28,820 nucleotides of DNA from contig CAJFPH010000024.1 of NCBI GenBank assembly GCA_904398645.1, positions 1-28,820 of the forward strand. The letters are read 5' to 3'. Positions 8,381 through 16,043 of this stretch are shown piece by piece (within the stretch, counting starts at the first letter, position 1; each line of letters opens with the position of its first letter). The stretch comes from Allobutyricicoccus pentlandensis (GTDB lineage Bacteria; Bacillota; Clostridia; Oscillospirales; QAMX01). Both the position numbers and the translations under genes were made by a program. Under the pieces are notes generated by a model, which made no database searches, was not told the origin of the DNA, and worked only from the letters and a program-made list of their open reading frames with translations.

Positions 8381-9837
8381 ATTTTTCCATGATCTTTTAT
8401 ATTGCCGGCGCCATCCTTTGTGCGGAGTCGGCTCTTATGGCGGTTCCTCTGGCGGTATCCCTGTTTTATCAAGATGGCTGTGCGTTTTCTTTCTTGCTGC
8501 CAATTGCGGTGCTTGCCGCTGTGGGTATTATATTGGTAAGGCGAAAACCGGAGAATACTGTCATTTTTGCAAGAGAAGGCTATGTCATTGTGGCGGGCGC
8601 ATGGGTTGTGATGTCGCTTTTTGGTGCGCTGCCGTTTGTCATCAGCGGGGAAATCCCGAGCTATATTGACGCACTGTTTGAGACGGTTTCCGGTTTTACC
8701 ACAACGGGGGCCAGTATTCTGACGGATGTAGAGGCCATGTCGCCGAGCTTGCTTTTCTGGCGCAGCTTTACGCACTGGGTCGGCGGTATGGGCGTTTTGG
8801 TTTTTATTATGGCGATCGTGCCGCTGGCCGGAGGCCGTTCCGTATATTTGATGCGTGCGGAGACCCCGGGCCCGACAGTGGGGAAGTTGGTTCCCAAAAT
8901 GCGCTCTACAGCAATGATTTTATATGGGATTTACGTTTTTTTGACGGTTTTGGAGGTGATCCTGCTCTGTTGTGGGGGCATGCCTCTGTTTGATTCGCTG
9001 CTGAATTCGTTTGGTAGCGTTGGCACAGGTGGTTTTTCTATCAAAGCTGACTCCATCGCTTACTATGACAGTGCGTATATTGACATTGTAATCACCGTGT
9101 TTATGGTTCTCTGCGGCATTAATTTTAATCTGTTTTACTTAATTATCACAGGACATTTTCTTCAGGCGCTTAAAAGCGAAGAGCTGCATTACTATATGGG
9201 CGTCATTTTAATTGCAACGCTGGTGATAGCGTATGATATTCTATCCTTGTATGACAGTGTTGCAGAGGCACTGCGTTATTCGGTATTCCAGGTTGGCTCG
9301 ATCCTTACCACAACGGGTTATGCCACAGCGGATTTTAATTTGTGGCCGCCGTTGTCGCGAACAATTTTGGTCGTATTAATGATGCTCGGCGCGTGCGCCG
9401 GCTCTACAAGCGGCGGCTTAAAAATGGCGCGGCTGGTAATCCTGTTAAAGTCCATCGTGCGCGACGTTCGAAAGGCGTTGCATCCGCGCTCTTTCAATGT
9501 AATTCAGTTTGAGGGAAAGCCGGTTGAGGAATCGGTTGTCAGCGGGGTCGGTTCGTATTTTGCGCTGTACATGACAGTTATGATATTGTCCGTCCTGCTG
9601 GTATCTGTCAATGAGCTTGACTTTACAACGACCGTGACGGCAGTGGTTTCCTGCTTTAATAACATTGGACCGGGGCTGGAAATAGTAGGGCCTATGGGCA
9701 GCTATGCGCCGTTTAATGCCTTTTCTACTGTTGTTTTAACCATCGACATGCTGATGGGAAGACTGGAAATGATACCGCTGCTCATGCTGGTCTCACCCAC
9801 CGTATGGCGGCGAGCAGGAAAAAGGAGGTTTTTATGA
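8377..9837 (+). CDS. trkH: Trk potassium transporter membrane subunit TrkH
   Basis: This 486-residue membrane protein carries the four pore-loop repeats of the TrkH/KtrB superfamily, with one filter glycine each: V-S-G-F-T-T-T-G-A, S-V-G-T-G-G-F-S, T-T-T-G-Y-A-T and F-N-N-I-G-P-G. With TrkA it forms the K+ uptake system in the cytoplasmic membrane. The start overlaps the trkA stop by four bases, and GAGGGA lies upstream inside trkA. The gene ends in an equally tight ATGA overlap with the arabinofuranosidase gene. Nothing looks truncated. Confidence 0.95.
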   Translation: MNFSMIFYIAGAILCAESALMAVPLAVSLFYQDGCAFSFLLPIAVLAAVGIILVRRKPENTVIFAREGYVIVAGAWVVMSLFGALPFVISGEIPSYIDALFETVSGFTTTGASILTDVEAMSPSLLFWRSFTHWVGGMGVLVFIMAIVPLAGGRSVYLMRAETPGPTVGKLVPKMRSTAMILYGIYVFLTVLEVILLCCGGMPLFDSLLNSFGSVGTGGFSIKADSIAYYDSAYIDIVITVFMVLCGINFNLFYLIITGHFLQALKSEELHYYMGVILIATLVIAYDILSLYDSVAEALRYSVFQVGSILTTTGYATADFNLWPPLSRTILVVLMMLGACAGSTSGGLKMARLVILLKSIVRDVRKALHPRSFNVIQFEGKPVEESVVSGVGSYFALYMTVMILSVLLVSVNELDFTTTVTAVVSCFNNIGPGLEIVGPMGSYAPFNAFSTVVLTIDMLMGRLEMIPLLMLVSPTVWRRAGKRRFL

Positions 9838-11330
9838 AAAAAGGACGTATTATTCTCGACCGGGACTATCGGGTCGCTGAAACCGATCCCCGCATATTCG
9901 GCTCATTTATCGAACATTTGGGCCGCGCGGTATATGAGGGCATCTATCAGCCCGGAAACCGGTTTGCCGACGAAAATGGTTTCCGCCGCGACACCATGGA
10001 ACTCATCCGGGAGCTGAACGTTCCCATCGTGCGGTATCCGGGCGGCAACTTTGTCTCGAATTATAACTGGGAGGATGGCGTTGGCCCACGCGAGAACCGT
10101 CCGGCGCGGCTTGACCTTGCGTGGCGCACGATGGAGCCGAATACCTTTGGCCTTGATGAGTTTATGGACTGGTGCCGCGCGGCAAATACAGCTCCTATGA
10201 TGGCTGTAAATCTCGGTACGCGCGGTGCAGAGCAGGCGCGCGATATCATTGAGTACTGTAATATTGAGAAAGGTTCCAAGTTTTCCGATCTGCGCCGGAG
10301 GTATGGCCATGAAAAACCGCACGACATTCGTCTGTGGTGCCTTGGCAACGAGATGGACGGCCCCTGGCAGATGGGAGCTAAGACAGCGACGGAGTATGGG
10401 CGCCTGGCGGAAGAGACTGCGAAAATTATGCGCGGTGTGGACCCGACGATTGAGCTGGTTGCCTGCGGAAGCTGCGGTGTGGGCATGAAGACCTTTGGCA
10501 CGTGGGATGCTACTGTACTCGGCCATTGTTATGATTATGTCGATTATCTTTCCATGCACCAGTATTTTGATTTGTCGCAAAATGCCGATGCTGCGGATTT
10601 CCTGGCGAATACCCTCAGTATGGACGCGTTCATTTCCTCTGTCGCCTCGATCTGTGATTATGTGAAGGCAGTCAAACATTCGAAAAAAACGATTCATATT
10701 TCCTTCGACGAATGGAACGTCTGGTATCACTCGAAAGCAGCGGATGCCGCGCGCGAACCGTGGTGTCTGGCGCCGCCGCTTTTGGAGGATATCTATAACT
10801 TTATGGACGCGCTCCTCGTCGGCGGGATGCTTATTACGCTGTTAAAGCACGCCGACCGTGTCAAGATTGCATGTCTTGCGCAGCTTGTGAATGTAATTGC
10901 TCCTATTATGACCTCCGACACAGGAGCCTGGCGCCAGACGATTTACTGGCCTTACCTGCATGCAAGCCGTTATGGCCGCGGCACGGTGCTCCAGACGCTT
11001 GTCGAGTCCCCAAAGTATGACAGCCGAAACTATACGGATGTACCGTATCTTGACGCGGTAGCCGTCATGGATGAAAACCGTGTGACGATCTTTGCGCTCA
11101 ACCGCGACCTCGATGAAGATATGGAGATCACCTGCGACCTGCGTCAGTTTGATGGGTACCATGTGGCGCGCCACATGGTTTTGTCGCATGATGATCTTGA
11201 GGCGGTCAATACGGAGGCAAACCCCAACAACGTAGCGCCGACAGATGACGGTAATGCCGCGTTCCGGGACGGTATTCTCACCGCGGTGCTCGGTAAAAAA
11301 TCCTGGAATGTCATGGTATTGGAAAAATAG
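9834..11330 (+). CDS. abfA: Alpha-L-arabinofuranosidase, GH51
   Basis: This 498-residue protein has no signal peptide and matches the intracellular glycoside hydrolase family 51. That family releases terminal arabinofuranose from arabino-oligosaccharides imported into the cell. The acid/base Glu173 lies in G-N-E-M-D-G-P-W and the nucleophile Glu293 in F-D-E-W-N-V-W-Y. Both are at the positions expected for Geobacillus AbfA. The N-terminal part forms the TIM barrel and the last 100 residues the beta-sandwich. I chose the ATG at 9834, with AAAGGAGG at 9821-9828, over the upstream in-frame ATG at 9804. The start overlaps the trkH stop (ATGA). A K+ transporter is an odd operon partner, and no other arabinose gene is nearby. 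Confidence 0.93.
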   Translation: MKKGRIILDRDYRVAETDPRIFGSFIEHLGRAVYEGIYQPGNRFADENGFRRDTMELIRELNVPIVRYPGGNFVSNYNWEDGVGPRENRPARLDLAWRTMEPNTFGLDEFMDWCRAANTAPMMAVNLGTRGAEQARDIIEYCNIEKGSKFSDLRRRYGHEKPHDIRLWCLGNEMDGPWQMGAKTATEYGRLAEETAKIMRGVDPTIELVACGSCGVGMKTFGTWDATVLGHCYDYVDYLSMHQYFDLSQNADAADFLANTLSMDAFISSVASICDYVKAVKHSKKTIHISFDEWNVWYHSKAADAAREPWCLAPPLLEDIYNFMDALLVGGMLITLLKHADRVKIACLAQLVNVIAPIMTSDTGAWRQTIYWPYLHASRYGRGTVLQTLVESPKYDSRNYTDVPYLDAVAVMDENRVTIFALNRDLDEDMEITCDLRQFDGYHVARHMVLSHDDLEAVNTEANPNNVAPTDDGNAAFRDGILTAVLGKKSWNVMVLEK

Positions 11331-11340
11331 GTTTTGTGAA

Positions 11341-11395
11341 AAAACGCTGCGGCTGAAATTTCTCCAGCCGCAGCGTTTTACGTTTTTCTCCTTTT
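11341..11395 (+). terminator. Terminator after the trk-abfA unit
   Basis: A perfect 15-bp stem (arms 11341-11355 and 11365-11379, nine-base loop) has AAAA/TTTT outer pairs and a GC-rich core. It is followed by a T-rich tail ending near 11395. It lies 10 bp after the abfA stop. Confidence 0.88.
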
Positions 11396-11452
11396 ATCAG
11401 TGTGAACACCGCGATGCGCGCTTTCAAGAAGTCCTCGGACAGGGCCTTACGC

Positions 11453-12181
11453 TTATCGCTTACCGGCCTTCACCAAGAGCATCATAGGACGCCGCAGTTC
11501 GTCTTTCATTCCGGGAAGCGCCATCATCTCAGCAGGTGGAATCACCTCTTCGACAGCCTCTATTTGAAAACCGATTTGCAGCAGAGGATTTAAAATCTGT
11601 GTTAACGTATGGTGCTGCTTGATGACCTTCTCACCTAGAAAGAGAGTTTCTCTTTCGCCCGACGTGTAATAGTGATCAATAGCCCAGTATAAGGGCTTTC
11701 CGTCCTCGCCATAAATCCAGTCCTCATGGATGCCCGACGTATAAACAGGGTGTTCGATATTAAAGAGAAAGGAACCTTCTTCTTTTAACGTACGATATAC
11801 CAACCGATATATGTTTTCCAAATTTTCAATATAGTGCAGTACGAGATTAGAGATAACCAGGTCATACGTGTCTTTCGGATACGAGTATTCTTCCAAATTG
11901 CATACCTCATAGCGTATTTTCTGATCTGAATTTCTCACAATGGCCCTATCGATCATCTTCCTGCTGCAGTCCAGCCCTAAAACGCTTTGGGCTCCCATTT
12001 GGACGGCATATTTGCAATGCCACCCATATCCGCAACCCAGGTCCAATACGTCTTTCCCTGTCATATCAGGGAATAATGGCCGAAGCTGACCCCATTCGCC
12101 TGCGGCCTTTAATCCTTCCTGACTTCGTAACATACCGGCATAAGCGTTGAAAAATGCGTCGTTATCATAAATGTTATTCAA
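11453..12181 (-). CDS. Class I SAM-dependent methyltransferase
   Basis: This 242-residue cytoplasmic protein has the class I Rossmann methyltransferase motifs. V-L-D-L-G-C-G-Y-G-W (about residues 45-54) is motif I for SAM binding. G-L-D-C-S is motif II, and D-L-V-I-S-N-L-V-L-H-Y (about 107-117) is motif IV/post-I. It resembles the small-molecule methyltransferase group (methyltransferase 11/UbiE-like). The substrate is unknown. The start is a TTG at 12181, with AAAGGAAG about eight bases upstream; no in-frame ATG gives the conserved N-terminus. An extended -10 promoter lies just upstream, so it may be transcribed on its own. Confidence 0.85.
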   Translation of the reverse strand: MNNIYDNDAFFNAYAGMLRSQEGLKAAGEWGQLRPLFPDMTGKDVLDLGCGYGWHCKYAVQMGAQSVLGLDCSRKMIDRAIVRNSDQKIRYEVCNLEEYSYPKDTYDLVISNLVLHYIENLENIYRLVYRTLKEEGSFLFNIEHPVYTSGIHEDWIYGEDGKPLYWAIDHYYTSGERETLFLGEKVIKQHHTLTQILNPLLQIGFQIEAVEEVIPPAEMMALPGMKDELRRPMMLLVKAGKR

Positions 12182-12205
12182 AATAACACTTCCTTTCCGA
12201 TACTG

Positions 12206-12214
12206 ATTATATCA
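12206..12214 (-). promoter_or_regulatory. Extended -10 promoter of the methyltransferase gene
   Basis: Read on the minus strand, TGATATAAT is a TGn-extended perfect -10 box about 25 bp before the TTG start. The -35 position holds only a T-rich sequence. I see no convincing terminator between the antiporter stop and this point. Confidence 0.5.
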
Positions 12215-12301
12215 TTCACCGGCATAAAAGAAAAGACCGGTAGTAGCTACAGCTATTCCTGACCCGGCACAGACGGGGAGTGCCTGACTGAAGTAGACGC
12301 A

Positions 12302-13552
12302 TTACTTTGTAACCGCTTTTTCTCTTTTTTGTCGGAAGTGCAAAAGCTTATTTTCTTTTTCCGGCACAGCGCCGGAACGGAAGAGCGCCTGCTTTGCACA
12401 GACGGGACCAATGAGTTCGTATAGAACACTGGAGGCAAGAATAACCGTAACAAGTACGCTGCCGATAGCCGGGGGAAGCATACGCTCTCCTAAATAAGCC
12501 AGGCCGATTGAAACGCCTGCCTGGGGAACCAGCGCCATACCAAGATAACGGCGTGTATTTTGTCCCGTATGCGCCATCAAACAACCGAGATAGGCACCGA
12601 CATATTTACCGGCAATTCGAATAACAAAGTAGCCTATCCCGGCCAGGCCGAAAGCGGAAAGCGCGCTGATATCCAGTTTCATTCCGGAGGCAATAAAGAA
12701 AATAGACATAATTGGCGGTGCAAAGCCGTTTAGTTGGCGATACAACTCCCGATCCTCTGTTATATTGATATAAACTGCACCGAATACCATGCAGGAGAGC
12801 AGGGGGGAAATGTCAAATGCAGCGCACAGACCGGAAAGGCCCAGCAGCATTGCGATGACGAGAACTAGGCGGTTATCGCTGCTTCTGCCGGGATGTAGGA
12901 GTTTTGCCAATAAAAGTGCCAGTACTGCGCCGAGCACGATTGCTGCCAGGTTATAAATCAGCGGCAAAAAAACAGTTGTTGCTGTGAAAACACCAGAGTC
13001 CGCAGTATTTACGACCGCCGCTGCAATACTGAAGACAAGCAGGCAGACAACGTCGTCCAGTGCTACAATTTGCAAAAGCGTATCAACAAATTCACCATGT
13101 GCATGATACTGATTGATTGTCATAACTGTGCTGGCAGGTGCGGTTGCCGTTGCGATGGCGCCAAGAAGGAGCGCAAGCTTCCAGTCAGAATCAAAAAGTA
13201 AAAGCATTGCGGCCGCGACAAGCATGCCCGCCAGCAGCGCCTCCATGATCGTAATGACCAGGACGCGCGCGCCTGTTGTCCGGAGCGCGTCTTTTTTAAA
13301 AAATTTTCCTACGCCAAATGCAATAAAGGCAAGCGCAATATCTGCGACGAAGTCCATGTTGTCTGCAAGTGCCTCCGGTATTATATGAAGAAAATGCGGA
13401 CCGATGAAAATTCCCGCGAGGATATAGCCGCTGACATTTGGAAGATGTAACATTTTCGTCAGGCGCGTGACCAGGAAGCCGGCGCATAGAATGACGGCAA
13501 GCGCGAGTAGCACGGAGACTTCATGCTCTAAATTGGAAAACATATCAAACAC
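12302..13552 (-). CDS. Cation:proton antiporter, CPA2 family
   Basis: This 416-residue protein is almost entirely hydrophobic, with about 12 membrane helices and the Na+/H+ exchanger fold of the CPA2 group (KefB/NapA/GerN relatives). Helix 2-3 has S-G-Y-I-L-A-G-I-F-I-G-P. A-T-A-T-A-P-A-S-T and A-L-D-D-V-V correspond to the unwound helix and the paired acidic ion-binding motif of family members. No C-terminal TrkA-N domain is present, so it is not a full KefB/KefC. The transported ion (Na+, K+) is not predictable. I chose the GTG at 13552, with AGGAGAG about seven bases upstream; an ATG three codons later is the alternative. It is divergent from a LysR gene that probably controls it. Confidence 0.88.
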   Translation of the reverse strand: MFDMFSNLEHEVSVLLALAVILCAGFLVTRLTKMLHLPNVSGYILAGIFIGPHFLHIIPEALADNMDFVADIALAFIAFGVGKFFKKDALRTTGARVLVITIMEALLAGMLVAAAMLLLFDSDWKLALLLGAIATATAPASTVMTINQYHAHGEFVDTLLQIVALDDVVCLLVFSIAAAVVNTADSGVFTATTVFLPLIYNLAAIVLGAVLALLLAKLLHPGRSSDNRLVLVIAMLLGLSGLCAAFDISPLLSCMVFGAVYINITEDRELYRQLNGFAPPIMSIFFIASGMKLDISALSAFGLAGIGYFVIRIAGKYVGAYLGCLMAHTGQNTRRYLGMALVPQAGVSIGLAYLGERMLPPAIGSVLVTVILASSVLYELIGPVCAKQALFRSGAVPEKENKLLHFRQKREKAVTK

Positions 13553-13600
13553 AGATCTCTCTCCTTTTTTGTATATATGGCTTGCGATTTCTGTTTCCCT

Positions 13601-13661
13601 ATGATATGCTATAAATAATATAAAGTAAAATGATATATATTTGAGTTATCATTAATATAAT
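13601..13661. promoter_or_regulatory. Divergent promoter/operator region, antiporter and LysR gene
   Basis: ATGATA occurs at 13601-13606 and 13630-13635, and its inverse TATCAT at 13647-13652. The last pair forms a 6-bp-arm inverted repeat with 11 bases between arms, typical spacing for LysR-type sites. On the minus strand TTTACT (13624-13629), 17 bases and TATCAT (13601-13606) form an antiporter promoter. On the plus strand TATAAT (13656-13661) can be the -10 of the LysR gene, with no good -35, as expected for an autoregulated gene. Confidence 0.55.
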
Positions 13662-13680
13662 TTATCTATGGAGGCGCGTT

Positions 13681-14580
13681 ATGCTTGACGGAAAACTGGA
13701 TACCCTGCTGACAGTATACGAATTGGGAAGTTTTACACGCGCTGCAGAACGTTTGTCTTTGACGCAGCCTGCCGTGAGCCACCAGATTGGCCAGATTGAG
13801 GAAGAGCTTGGCATAAAAATTTTTCATCGCCGCAGAGGTGACCTGAAACTTACTACGGAGGGTGAAATTGCAATTAAATATGCACGGCGCATCAAGGCTC
13901 TTTACCAGCGCATGCAGCAAAAAATTGAAGACGAAAAAGAACAGTTGACGAAATTGACAGTTGGCATTACCCATACGGCTGAAAGTAATCTGATTGCTGA
14001 AACGCTTGCAAAATATTGCAATGTAAATACCGGAGTTTGTATAACGATTGTTACGGAGCCTATTCAAATCCTTTATGACATGTTGATTAATTTCGAGCTT
14101 GACCTGGCGATTGTGGAAGGTCGTGTCAACGACGCTTCGGTCAATTCATTGTTGCTAGATACGGATTATCTGGTTTGCGTTGTTTCACCGGGACATCCGC
14201 TTGCACAGAAAAACATAGTGACCATTCACGACATCAAGCGTGAAAAGATGATTTTGCGCCTGCCGAGTTCCGGCACACGCAATTTGTTTCTTGCGCATCT
14301 GGAAAGTATGAATCTGTCTATCCGCGATTTTGATGTGGTGCTTGAAGTGGATAATATAGCGACGATCAAGGACTTAATTCGCCGTGACTTCGGCATTTCC
14401 ATTTTGGCGCGCAGTGCATGTCTTGACGAGCTGCGCAAGGGAAAACTGATCGCGCTTCCAATTGAAAATTTCAGTATGATCCGCGAGACAAACGTTTTGT
14501 ATCATAAAGATTTTAACCACCCGGATATACTGGATGGAATCGCCAAACTATATCAGGAGACGGTACAATTCCACAAATGA
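13681..14580 (+). CDS. LysR-family transcriptional regulator
   Basis: This 299-residue protein has the standard LysR layout. An N-terminal winged helix-turn-helix (about residues 1-60) carries G-S-F-T-R-A-A-E-R-L and Q-P-A-V-S-H-Q-I, and is followed by a linker helix. A periplasmic-binding-protein-like effector domain occupies residues 90-295. The effector is unknown. It is divergent from the CPA2 antiporter across a 128-bp AT-rich gap, the classic arrangement for a LysR regulator and its target. GGAGG at 13670-13674 lies before the ATG. A hairpin terminator follows the stop. Confidence 0.92.
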   Translation: MLDGKLDTLLTVYELGSFTRAAERLSLTQPAVSHQIGQIEEELGIKIFHRRRGDLKLTTEGEIAIKYARRIKALYQRMQQKIEDEKEQLTKLTVGITHTAESNLIAETLAKYCNVNTGVCITIVTEPIQILYDMLINFELDLAIVEGRVNDASVNSLLLDTDYLVCVVSPGHPLAQKNIVTIHDIKREKMILRLPSSGTRNLFLAHLESMNLSIRDFDVVLEVDNIATIKDLIRRDFGISILARSACLDELRKGKLIALPIENFSMIRETNVLYHKDFNHPDILDGIAKLYQETVQFHK

Positions 14581-14619
14581 GACTATGGCGTGATGACCGG
14601 CAAATCCCGCTGAAAAAAT

Positions 14620-14656
14620 AAAACCGGAAGGGGAGAAATTTCCCTTCCGGTTTTTG
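14620..14656. terminator. Terminator between the LysR gene and the membrane protein gene
   Basis: A 13-bp stem (14620-14632 with 14642-14654) has a nine-base loop. TTTTT follows on the plus strand, and an A-rich run (14612-14618) gives a T-run on the minus strand. It can therefore end both convergent transcripts. Confidence 0.85.
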
Positions 14657-14671
14657 CAAGTTAAATTAGAT

Positions 14672-15427
14672 TTACCGCGTCTCATTGTTTGTATCAGAAA
14701 TGGCGTCTGAGGAAGCGGGAGACTCCGTTGCCGGATTTTCCTGTATCTTCGGCGTTGTCCCGGCGGCAGCATTTTCTTCATCCGGATTTGCTCCCGAGGG
14801 GAGGGCGCTTGTGTCTCCCGAACCGGTGCGCTGCATAGACCAGAGAAGTAAGACAAAACAAAGCGCCTGGACGACATTTGCCAGGATAGAAAGAACAGAA
14901 GAAATTTGAGCGGCCCTGAAAAACAGCGTAAACCACAGCTCCGGTATGCTGGAGTCCAGCATTGTAGCAGAGTAGACCGAGAGCGCGGCGCAAAGCTGAT
15001 TGATACCGGCGAGGATTGCGCACAACCAGCCGACTACACGTACGTCACCTGACTGTCCGGAATGTGCCAGCAGCGCATAGCCGACAATGGTGCAGCAGGC
15101 GCCGACAATCAGTATCGCTACGAGGAACGTTTGCGTATTGGCGTAAGTAAGAGCGGTAATAGCCTGCGCTGCCGTGAGTATCAACAGCGCTGCACGCAGA
15201 CGTCCACGCGCAAGTATGGCGCTACAGAGCAGGCAAAGTCCGATGCAGACGGTAAAGAGCACAAACTCCACTGCGCTGCTGCCTTGAACAAATGCCACGG
15301 CGCCCAGCTCGGTAAACCGTTCAATCAGCGCGACAAGAGCGCGCTTAACGACAACGTATGCACCGTCTATCGCGTAAAGAACCGCCAATATGATCAAGCA
15401 TGGCCGCAAAAAACGATTGGATTTCAT
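14672..15427 (-). CDS. Hypothetical polytopic membrane protein
   Basis: I do not recognise this 251-residue protein. It has about six predicted membrane helices between residues 8 and 195, rich in Ala, Leu and Ile. A hydrophilic tail of about 50 residues (Ser/Thr/Pro/Glu rich, from S-G-D-T-S-A-L-P onward) looks disordered. The helices have no obvious catalytic or transport motif. I chose the ATG at 15427 because GGAAGGAGC lies directly upstream; an in-frame TTG eight codons earlier has no site. A hairpin terminator sits immediately upstream of this ribosome binding site, so the gene needs its own promoter or read-through from the SGNH hydrolase gene. Confidence 0.7.
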   Translation of the reverse strand: MKSNRFLRPCLIILAVLYAIDGAYVVVKRALVALIERFTELGAVAFVQGSSAVEFVLFTVCIGLCLLCSAILARGRLRAALLILTAAQAITALTYANTQTFLVAILIVGACCTIVGYALLAHSGQSGDVRVVGWLCAILAGINQLCAALSVYSATMLDSSIPELWFTLFFRAAQISSVLSILANVVQALCFVLLLWSMQRTGSGDTSALPSGANPDEENAAAGTTPKIQENPATESPASSDAISDTNNETR

Positions 15428-15440
15428 CCTATGCTCCTTC

Positions 15441-15477
15441 CAAAAAAACAACGTTCCGCCAGTCAGACGGAACGCTT
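15441..15477 (-). terminator. Terminator after the SGNH hydrolase gene
   Basis: On the minus strand a 7-bp stem, CGTTCCG with CGGAACG (15452-15458 and 15468-15474), is followed by TTGTTTTTTT. It begins about 6 bp after the hydrolase stop. It ends only a few bases before the ribosome binding site of the next minus-strand gene. Confidence 0.75.
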
Positions 15478-15482
15478 TCGGT

Positions 15483-16031
15483 TTAGTCCAGATACGGCGC
15501 TATAGCGTCCGCAACCAGCTTTGCAGCAATATCCGCACCCTCCGCATTCAAATGAATTTTGTCGGGCGCGATGAGATCCGCAATGCGGTCGTGCAAGGGC
15601 GTATACAGATCGTTGACAACGATTCCTTCGCGCTCCGCTACACGGCGGAAAGCCTCATTGAAACGCTCTACCTCGGAAAGCGGGCCTGCGAGCCAGGGCG
15701 TTGTCAGCGCCGCAATAATTTTAACATCCGGAGAGATCAATTGCCGCAATACCTTGACAATACGTCCCATATCGCGCTCGTATTCATCAATCGGCGTGTA
15801 AGAGGTACCTTCCTGATAATTATCGCCAATGTCCCAGAAGCCGTTGTTCCAGTGGACAATATCGGGATCAGGCATTTGCGGCAACCAGAAACGCAGAGAG
15901 TTCAGGGTATAGTCGGACCAGCGTCCGTTTTCCGCAGGGCCAAAGACATTCGCACGGCCTTTTAAAAGAGCTTTCACCTTTGGCTGATACAGCATACGAA
16001 TGGAGTCGCCAAGCAGCAGAACATTTTTCAT
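15483..16031 (-). CDS. SGNH/GDSL-type hydrolase
   Basis: This 182-residue protein has the four SGNH blocks: L-L-G-D-S-I (Ser10, nucleophile), the glycine of block II near G-P-A-E-N-G-R, N-N-G-F-W-D in block III (Asn), and D-K-I-H-L-N near the C-terminus, which gives the Asp-x-x-His pair. The family hydrolyses esters, including acyl and carbohydrate acetyl esters. There is no signal peptide, so a cytoplasmic role is likely. The ATG at 16031 follows AAGGTGGTG. It lies 12 bp downstream of the rbfA-nrnA fusion gene and is therefore probably the last gene of the rimP-infB operon, in the place where truB is usual. Its role there is unknown. Confidence 0.85.
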   Translation of the reverse strand: MKNVLLLGDSIRMLYQPKVKALLKGRANVFGPAENGRWSDYTLNSLRFWLPQMPDPDIVHWNNGFWDIGDNYQEGTSYTPIDEYERDMGRIVKVLRQLISPDVKIIAALTTPWLAGPLSEVERFNEAFRRVAEREGIVVNDLYTPLHDRIADLIAPDKIHLNAEGADIAAKLVADAIAPYLD

Positions 16032-16043
16032 GAATACACCACC

